DNA of 64,000 nucleotides from Flavobacterium sufflavum. Its GTDB lineage: Bacteria; Bacteroidota; Bacteroidia; Flavobacteriales; Flavobacteriaceae. A model generated the notes under the pieces. It did not search any database and had not been told where the DNA came from. It saw nothing but the letters and a program-made list of their open reading frames with translations. Location of the stretch: contig NZ_SACJ01000009.1 in assembly GCF_004016525.1 (NCBI RefSeq), forward strand, positions 62,001 to 126,000, given 5' to 3'. Positions 58,122 through 64,000 of the stretch are shown piece after piece. A program made the position numbers and the translations under genes. Within the stretch, counting starts at the first letter, position 1; each line of letters opens with the position of its first letter.

Positions 58122-59702
58122 ATGAATTCAATTCCAGAAGAGTTTAAGATAAAAACATTATTACACCAGGATACTTATTTAGTTGATGGAGAGTTGAAAA
58201 AATGGACAGGTAAAACAACTGAGGTTTTTTCTACTATTTCTTCTACCGAAGAATATGCTCCTACTTTGTTAGGGACAATTCCTTTTATGGGTGAGGAAGA
58301 AGCGGCAGAGGTTGTTAATTCGGCAAGTTTAGCTTATAATAATGGTCAGGGTTTATGGCCTACGATGAAAGTAGTTGACCGAATCAAATGCATGGAGAAT
58401 TTCGTTTCTCAAATGAAAACTACCCGTGCTGAAGTGGTTAAATTATTGATGTGGGAAATTGGGAAAACTTTAGGTGACTCGGAAAAAGAATTCGACAGAA
58501 CGGTAGATTATATTTACGATACTATTGAACATTACAAACAATTAGATAGAAGTAATGCTCATTTTACTAAAAGTCAGGGAGTAAATGCAATGGTTCGTAG
58601 AGGACCAATTGGAGTTGTTTTGTGCTTAGGACCATACAATTATCCTTTGAATGAAACATTTTCATTATTGATTCCTGCTTTGATTATGGGGAATCCTGTG
58701 ATTTTCAAACCTGCTAAAAACGGAGTATTGTTGATTTCACCATTGTTAGAAGCTTTTAGAAGTAGTTTTCCAAAAGGTGTTATCAATATTGTTTACGGTA
58801 GAGGAAGAGAGATTGCTTCTCCAATCATGAAATCGGGGAAAGTAGATATTCTGGCTTTAATTGGTAACAGTAAATCGGCAATTGCATTGCAAGATCAACA
58901 TCCAAATAAAAACAGATTGCGTTTAGTTTTAGGATTAGAAGCTAAAAACCCGGCAATTATTTTACCGGATGCCGATTTAGATTTGGCTATTTCAGAATGT
59001 ATTACAGGGACTTTATCTTTTAACGGTCAACGTTGTACTGCTTTGAAAGTTTTATATGTTCATGAATCGATTGCAGAAGAGTTTAATAAAAGATTCTCTC
59101 AAAAAGTAGATGAACTTGTTTTTGGAAATCCTTGGGAGAAATCAGTTTCATTGACTCCACTTCCAGAAACTGAAAAACCAGCTTATATTCAGGGTTTAAT
59201 TGATGATGCTACTGCTAAAGGTGCTAAAATTTTAAATTCAAAAGGAGGACAGCATTCGGCTAACTATATTTTTCCTGCAGTTTTATTCCCTGTGAATAAA
59301 GAAATGAGAGTGTATCACGAAGAGCAATTTGGACCAGTGGTGCCAATTATGACTTTCAAAGATATCCAAGAGCCTTTGAATGATATGGCTGAATCTAACT
59401 ATGGTCAACAGGTAAGTTTATTTGGTAAAAATATTAAAACGATTGCACCACTTATTGATGCTTTAGTGAATTTAGTATGTAGAGTAAACCTGAACAGCTC
59501 ATGCCAACGTGGACCTGACGTGTATCCGTTTACAGGACGTAAAGACTCTGCTGTAGGTACATTAAGTGTTTTTGACGCCTTACGTTCATTCTCTATTAGA
59601 ACCTTTGTGGCTTCTAAAGACAATGCTTACAATAACGAAATATTACAAGAATTATTGAATAGTAAAGAATCAAACTTTATTAATACCGATTACATTTTGT
59701 AG
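58122..59702 (+). CDS. gapN: NADP-dependent non-phosphorylating glyceraldehyde-3-phosphate dehydrogenase
   Basis: A 526-residue aldehyde dehydrogenase-family enzyme. It shows [31 protein letters not shown], the catalytic Glu in [13 protein letters not shown] and catalytic Cys in [18 protein letters not shown], and a C-terminal [29 protein letters not shown] typical of GapN. It oxidises glyceraldehyde-3-phosphate to 3-phosphoglycerate with NADP. Its strand and spacing put it downstream of the rhodanese. It is convergent with a Nudix-fold regulator. Confidence 0.9.
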   Translation: MNSIPEEFKIKTLLHQDTYLVDGELKKWTGKTTEVFSTISSTEEYAPTLLGTIPFMGEEEAAEVVNSASLAYNNGQGLWPTMKVVDRIKCMENFVSQMKTTRAEVVKLLMWEIGKTLGDSEKEFDRTVDYIYDTIEHYKQLDRSNAHFTKSQGVNAMVRRGPIGVVLCLGPYNYPLNETFSLLIPALIMGNPVIFKPAKNGVLLISPLLEAFRSSFPKGVINIVYGRGREIASPIMKSGKVDILALIGNSKSAIALQDQHPNKNRLRLVLGLEAKNPAIILPDADLDLAISECITGTLSFNGQRCTALKVLYVHESIAEEFNKRFSQKVDELVFGNPWEKSVSLTPLPETEKPAYIQGLIDDATAKGAKILNSKGGQHSANYIFPAVLFPVNKEMRVYHEEQFGPVVPIMTFKDIQEPLNDMAESNYGQQVSLFGKNIKTIAPLIDALVNLVCRVNLNSSCQRGPDVYPFTGRKDSAVGTLSVFDALRSFSIRTFVASKDNAYNNEILQELLNSKESNFINTDYIL

Positions 59703-59728
59703 TACTAAACTCAAACTAAAAACAAGAA

Positions 59729-59764
59729 AAAACCGTTCCGATAGTTATCAGAACGGTTTTTTTA
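59729..59764. terminator. Bidirectional terminator between gapN and the Nudix regulator
   Basis: AAAACCGTTC (59729-59738) pairs with GAACGGTTTT (59751-59760), with A and T tracts outside. Confidence 0.88.
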
Positions 59765-59795
59765 TGATTTTTTTTTTTAAATAAATACGCTTGAA

Positions 59796-60494
59796 TTATA
59801 GATTTAAAACAAAATGATTCAACAATTTAGCATCGTATTTTTCTTTATCAAATTTATACAGATAAGAGCCTTTTCTGGAAGACAACATGTCTTTTTCATT
59901 TAATTTTACCAGAATATCCAAGGAATTGATTTTACTGATAAAATTTCGTTTATCCAGTTTTTTGTCAAGAATTGCTTCATATAATTCCAGTAATTGACGC
60001 ATGGTGAATTTTTCAGGTAAAAGTTCGAAGCCTACAGGTTTTGTTGATGTTCTGTATCTCAATCTTCTCATTGCATGAGAAACCATTTCATTATGGTCAA
60101 AAATTAATTTTGGCATTTTTGAAATACTAAACCATTGAGCTTCATAGTTTTTTATTAATTCGGCATTGTGGTTTTCAATGTTGATTAATGCATAATAGGC
60201 AACAGAAATGGTTCTTTCAACAGGGTCACGATCTACTTCACTATAAGCATAGAATTGTTCCATGTAGATGTCTTGTAGTCCTGTGTAAAAATTAAGAACC
60301 CGTATGGCTGCTTTATTTAGAGATTCATCCTTTTTAAGAAATCCGCCCATTAGAGACCATTTTCCTTTTTCTGGTTCAAAGCCTCTTTTGATTAATAAAA
60401 TTTTTAAGCCTTCATTGTCAAATCCAAAGATGATACAATCGACTGATAATAAAACTTTGTCTTCGGAATTATAATTATTTAACATCTTTGTCAT
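59796..60494 (-). CDS. Nudix-fold transcriptional regulator (NrtR/AraR-like)
   Basis: A 232-residue protein: an N-terminal Nudix domain (SVDCIIFGFDNEGLKILLIKRGFEP, about 10-145) and a C-terminal winged helix (about 160-230: LPEKFTMRQLLELYEAILDKKLDKRNFISKI). The Nudix box is degenerate: after GGFLKKDESLNKAAIR the catalytic REUxEE reads RVLNFYT, so hydrolysis should be lost and the domain likely only binds an effector. In Bacteroidota such proteins control sugar catabolism (AraR-type). A link to gapN is possible from position but not proven. Confidence 0.85.
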   Translation of the reverse strand: MTKMLNNYNSEDKVLLSVDCIIFGFDNEGLKILLIKRGFEPEKGKWSLMGGFLKKDESLNKAAIRVLNFYTGLQDIYMEQFYAYSEVDRDPVERTISVAYYALINIENHNAELIKNYEAQWFSISKMPKLIFDHNEMVSHAMRRLRYRTSTKPVGFELLPEKFTMRQLLELYEAILDKKLDKRNFISKINSLDILVKLNEKDMLSSRKGSYLYKFDKEKYDAKLLNHFVLNL

Positions 60495-60690
60495 CTATTT
60501 TGCAGTAAATATAGCTACTTCCAGAAAAGTTTCATAATTAATTAGTGTAGAATGAATACTTATTAGTAAACTTTTTAAAGAAAGCCTGGAATTTCTCTAA
60601 GAATATATAAGGTTCAATATTGATAAAAGATTAAGACGAGATTGGAAAAATTATATTTTTAGGGATAAATCAGCCGAATTTTGACAAGAA

Positions 60691-61266
60691 TTATCCAAAC
60701 ATTAAAAATAAATAAATGTTTGTGTTTTCTCCAAGGGAATTACGTAATATGGAATAAGCTTTGCTTATATGGGCTTCAACTGATTTAATAGAAACATTCT
60801 TATACTCAGCTATTTCTATATTAGTGAGTCCTTCTTCTTTGCTTAATAAAAAGATTTCCTTACATTTAGGAGGGAGATTTTGAATTTCTCGTTTCACCAA
60901 TTTTATGATACGCTCAAGAGAATGTTCTTCCTCATTTTCTACAATAGTATTAAGGGCATCAATATATTTTTTTTCCAGAGGATAAACGGTTTTTTGGCTA
61001 CGATACTGATCAATAAATTCATTATAAACAGATTTATATAGAAAACTAATCATTACAAAGTCTTCTTTTAAGTTTTTTCGTTTGTTCCAGATACGCATAA
61101 ATACATTCTGTACAATGTCTTCGGATAAATTATGATCGTGAGTAAAACTATAGGCATAAACACACAGCTTATGATGATAAGTATTTACCAGATAAGTATA
61201 AGCCTTTGGTTCTCCCGTTTTTAAAGCATGAATAAGTTGGATGTTGTCAGAATAAGCCTCTAGCAT
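60691..61266 (-). CDS. ECF (RpoE-like) RNA polymerase sigma factor
   Basis: A 191-residue sigma-70-family ECF factor of the Bacteroidota type. Region 2 reads YSFTHDHNLSEDIVQNVFMRIWNKR (about 37-61) and region 4 LPPKCKEIFLLSKEEGLTNIEIAEYKNVSIKSVEAHISKAY. It is transcribed divergently from fecR rather than with it, 109 bp apart. It presumably drives the susC-like operon when released by FecR. Confidence 0.92.
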   Translation of the reverse strand: MLEAYSDNIQLIHALKTGEPKAYTYLVNTYHHKLCVYAYSFTHDHNLSEDIVQNVFMRIWNKRKNLKEDFVMISFLYKSVYNEFIDQYRSQKTVYPLEKKYIDALNTIVENEEEHSLERIIKLVKREIQNLPPKCKEIFLLSKEEGLTNIEIAEYKNVSIKSVEAHISKAYSILRNSLGENTNIYLFLMFG

Positions 61267-61375
61267 TGTGTGAAGTGGAAATAATTAGCTTAATTTTTGT
61301 GCAATGTATAAAAAAAAATATAAAAAAGTTAGGGTAGTGTAAAATTCAAACGTATTAATAGAAAATAGTATTGAG

Positions 61376-62542
61376 ATGATAAGCGCTAAGATTGAAAATA
61401 TAATAGCTAAATTTTTAACAAATCAGGCTTCAGCTTCTGAGTTGAGTGAGTTAGAAATATGGATACAGGACTCAAATAATAAAGAGTTATTTAATCTGTA
61501 TGTAAAAATTAATTATGCAATCGAATATAATATGAAGGAATTTGATTCTAATAAAATAAAGAGCAAGCTATCAGAAGCATTTGCTAAAGAAAAGAAAGAA
61601 ATAAAGCTTAAAAAGTTACGTAAAATCATTTACTACTCAGCAGCAGCTGTGGTTTTAGGAATAGTAACAACAACTTATTTCTACAGAACAAGTTTAGTTG
61701 ATAAATCTATTGCGACACCTGTGAAAATAGTAAACAATACTATTAAAGCAGGAACTGATAAGGCAATATTAACTCTTGAAGATGGATCGGTTGTAGCGTT
61801 GGAAAAAGATAAAACTTATGAAAAAGACAATGTGACCAGCAATGGAAAAGAATTAGTTTATGATAATAATAATGCAAAATCAGGATTGGCATATAATTAT
61901 TTAACAATACCAAGAGGAGGGCAATTTCAGGTGAAATTAGCTGATGGAACAAAAGTTTGGTTGAATTCGGAGTCTAAGCTAAAATTCCCGGTAGCTTTTG
62001 TAGAAGGCCAACCACGTGAAGTAGAATTAATTTATGGGGAAGCTTTTTTTGATGTATCACCAAGTACAGAACATAAAGGGGCTAAGTTTAAAGTATTAAA
62101 TAAAAATCAGGAAGTAGAGGTTTTGGGAACGGAGTTTAATATAAAAGCCTATAAAGATGAAGATAAAATATATACCACTTTAGTTGAAGGAAAAGTGACC
62201 GTGAGTGGTTTTAGTTCGAAAAAATATATAACTCCTAATCAGCAATCTATTATCAATCTTAAAAATGGAAATATAACTATTAATCCAATTGATGCTTATA
62301 ACGAAGTCTTGTGGACAAAAGGAATTTTTAGTTTTAAGAGCAAAACATTAAAAGAAATTATGACTGTTATGTCGCGATGGTATGATGTTGAAGTGGTGTT
62401 TAGAAATACAGAACTTGAAAAAGTTAAATTCAATGGAGTACTTAGCAAAAACGATAATATAAAAGAAATCCTATCAATAATTAAGAAAACTAACTTTATA
62501 AATGAATATGAGATAAAAGACCAGAAAATTATAATAAGATAA
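61376..62542 (+). CDS. fecR: FecR-family anti-sigma factor
   Basis: A 388-residue protein: N-terminal cytoplasmic anti-sigma helices (about 1-80), one membrane span (LRKIIYYSAAAVVLGIVTTTYF, about 82-103), then the periplasmic FecR domain (LTIPRGGQFQVKLADGTKVWLNSESKL, GEAFFDVSP, LGTEFNIKAYKDE, VEGKVTVS) and a C-terminal DUF4974-like domain (FKSKTLKEIMTVMSRWYDVEVVF). It receives a signal from the STN domain of the adjacent receptor and controls the divergent ECF sigma. Confidence 0.93.
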   Translation: MISAKIENIIAKFLTNQASASELSELEIWIQDSNNKELFNLYVKINYAIEYNMKEFDSNKIKSKLSEAFAKEKKEIKLKKLRKIIYYSAAAVVLGIVTTTYFYRTSLVDKSIATPVKIVNNTIKAGTDKAILTLEDGSVVALEKDKTYEKDNVTSNGKELVYDNNNAKSGLAYNYLTIPRGGQFQVKLADGTKVWLNSESKLKFPVAFVEGQPREVELIYGEAFFDVSPSTEHKGAKFKVLNKNQEVEVLGTEFNIKAYKDEDKIYTTLVEGKVTVSGFSSKKYITPNQQSIINLKNGNITINPIDAYNEVLWTKGIFSFKSKTLKEIMTVMSRWYDVEVVFRNTELEKVKFNGVLSKNDNIKEILSIIKKTNFINEYEIKDQKIIIR

Positions 62543-62550
62543 GAAAAAAA

Positions 62551-62592
62551 GGGGAATAAAGTAATACCTGGACAGTACGCTACTTTATCCCC
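62551..62592 (+). other. Hairpin between fecR and the SusC-like gene
   Basis: GGGGAATAAAGTA pairs with TACTTTATCCCC (one bulged A), loop about 17 bases. No T-tract follows, so it may stabilise mRNA or attenuate expression rather than end it. Confidence 0.6.
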
Positions 62593-62635
62593 TCATGAGA
62601 TTATTAATTAATATTTAACCAATAAACACAAATAT

Positions 62636-64000
62636 ATGAAAATTGAATTTACTAACCATTTTTTCTTTTTTAAGAGAAAATTTTTACTAACCAGTATGAA
62701 AGCTTTTATATTACTTTTTTGTACGACTGCTTTTAGTTTTTCTTCAAGTAAAGTTTTTACGCAAAATGTAAAAATTGTTGTAGATAAAGATAAGATTGTA
62801 ACTATTGATGAGGTTTTTGACCTTTTAAGGGAGCAAACTGATTTTACATTTATCTATCAGGAAGATATGTTTAAAGATGTTCCAAAAATAAAACTTAAAA
62901 AAGGGACAATTAGTGCTGATAAGTTGCTAAATGAAAACCTAGCCAGTGAAGGTTTTAATTTTGAACTTATTGGAAAGAATAAAATTGTAATAACCAAAGT
63001 TAAACCAGAAGAAAAGGTACAACAGAAAATAAAGGTTTCAGGAATTATAAATAATTCAGATGGTGCACCCCTGCCGGGAGTGAATATTCTGGTAAAAGGT
63101 ACTGCAATAGGTGTACAAACTGATTTTGATGGAAGATTCTCTATAGATGTAGCCGGGCCAAATTCAGTACTTGTAATTTCTTATATTGGCTATGTAAATC
63201 AGGAAATTAAAGTTGGAAATCAAACTAATATTATAGTTAAACTTTTAGATGATTACGCTAAGTTGGATGAAGTTGTAGTAATTGGATACGGTACACAAAA
63301 AAAATCGGATCTTTCTGGATCTGTTGCTGTTGTAAACATGGAAAGTGCAAAAAAAACAGTTACTTATGATGTTGCCAAAATGCTACAAGGTCAAGCACCA
63401 GGTGTTACCGTACAATCTTCTGGCGAACCAGGCGGATTTGTTAATATTAAAATTAGAGGACTAAATTCTTTTAGTAACAATAACCCTCTTTTTGTAATTG
63501 ACGGAATGATTGTGGATGCACCGTTTGATTTTGCTCCTGGCGATGTTGAGTCGATGCAGGTTTTGAAAGATGCGTCTTCAGCAGCTATTTATGGTGTTCG
63601 TGGTGCTAATGGGGTAGTAATTATTACTACTAAAAAAGGAAAAACAGGAAAACTGGACATTAAATATAAATCGCTTGTAGGTTTTCAAAATGTGGCTAGA
63701 ACTTGGGATGTAACAGATAGAGTAGGTTATCAGACTATTACAAGTGCTGCTGAAAAAAATGCAGGATTAACAATAGCTCCGGGTAACGACCCAACTAGCA
63801 GTAGTTACATTACTAATGTTGACACAAATTGGCAGGCAGAAGCTTATAAAACAGGAGTTATTGAAAATCATTCCTTAGCCTTCAATGGAGGTGCTGAAGC
63901 TTTGGCTTACAATCTGAATATGGATTATTTCAAAAATAGTAGCTATATCAAATCTCCTCAGGATTATGAAAGATTGTCTATGAATTTGAATTTGAATGGT
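62636..64000 (+). CDS. SusC/RagA-like TonB-dependent receptor with STN domain (partial)
   Basis: The frame runs open from the ATG at 62636 to the window end (455 codons). After a signal sequence (FILLFCTTAFSFSSSKVF), residues about 40-120 are an STN domain (TIDEVFDLLREQTDFTFIYQ, NEDLASEGFNFELIG-like), which talks to FecR. Then come a carboxypeptidase-regulatory-like domain (VSGIINNSDGAPLPGVNILV), the TonB-box-like DEVVVIGYGTQKKSDLSG and the plug (LQGQAPGVTVQSS, KIRGLNSFSNNNPLFVIDG, AAIYGVRGANGVVIITTKKG). The beta-barrel begins near the end. It imports an oligosaccharide or other large nutrient; the SusD partner is expected downstream. Confidence 0.95.
   Translation, partial: MKIEFTNHFFFFKRKFLLTSMKAFILLFCTTAFSFSSSKVFTQNVKIVVDKDKIVTIDEVFDLLREQTDFTFIYQEDMFKDVPKIKLKKGTISADKLLNENLASEGFNFELIGKNKIVITKVKPEEKVQQKIKVSGIINNSDGAPLPGVNILVKGTAIGVQTDFDGRFSIDVAGPNSVLVISYIGYVNQEIKVGNQTNIIVKLLDDYAKLDEVVVIGYGTQKKSDLSGSVAVVNMESAKKTVTYDVAKMLQGQAPGVTVQSSGEPGGFVNIKIRGLNSFSNNNPLFVIDGMIVDAPFDFAPGDVESMQVLKDASSAAIYGVRGANGVVIITTKKGKTGKLDIKYKSLVGFQNVARTWDVTDRVGYQTITSAAEKNAGLTIAPGNDPTSSSYITNVDTNWQAEAYKTGVIENHSLAFNGGAEALAYNLNMDYFKNSSYIKSPQDYERLSMNLNLNG

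Noticed and set aside
1..64000. CRISPR arrays, tRNA or rRNA genes, insertion sequences with transposases, prophage genes
   Set aside because: I saw no regularly spaced repeats, no tRNA cloverleaf-like stretches, and no transposase, integrase or phage structural motifs in any frame.

Overview
This window reads as a chromosomal segment of a Flavobacterium-like member of the Bacteroidota. The evidence is the AT-rich DNA, promoter-like boxes of the TAnnTTTG type, a SusC/FecR/ECF sigma set with an STN domain, GH28/GH43 sugar hydrolases, and gene order typical of Flavobacteriaceae (coaD, ddl, PASTA protein, rluD). No rRNA, tRNA, CRISPR array, transposase or integrase was seen.

Layout. 1-2.4 kb: end of a response regulator, a HEAT-like membrane protein and a processive family 2 glycosyltransferase. 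2.4-7.6 kb: small lipoprotein and hypothetical genes, a membrane-bound ToxR-like winged-helix regulator, and repeat-rich spacers. 7.6-17.8 kb: a nitrate/nitrite block with two NarK-type transporters, a NarL/NarX-like two-component pair, a DUF4202 protein and assimilatory nitrite reductase NirBD; four promoters share a TACGTA-type motif. 18-21 kb: arsenic resistance (arsR, DUF6428, arsC, acr3). 21.2-30.6 kb: housekeeping genes (pyrE, two Nudix-type or RNA-related genes, a DbpA-like helicase, PhnA, coaD, ddl, PASTA, rluD), interrupted between coaD and ddl by a cassette-like module of small membrane-protein genes and 100-bp hairpin repeats. 30.7-33.1 kb: a fatty-acid desaturase/sterol-desaturase pair flanked by a decayed copy of the rluD 3' end. 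33.2-37.7 kb: a three-gene pectin operon. 37.8-42.5 kb: AhpD-like and Crp-like genes and a large hybrid sensor kinase. 42.5-49.2 kb: a TetR-TolC-HlyD-ABC efflux operon. 49.3-58.1 kb: thioredoxin, rhodanese/persulfide dioxygenase-like, TauE and Crp genes around cytochrome bd oxidase (cydAB). 58-64 kb: non-phosphorylating GAPDH, a Nudix-fold regulator, ECF sigma, FecR and the start of a SusC-like receptor.

The least explained parts are non-coding. At least four families of palindromic dispersed repeats occur here. One of them, about 100 bp, follows three small hypothetical genes in the same orientation at two loci 20 kb apart, giving a cassette-like gene-repeat-gene layout. All functional statements are by reading motifs and context; no database search was possible.
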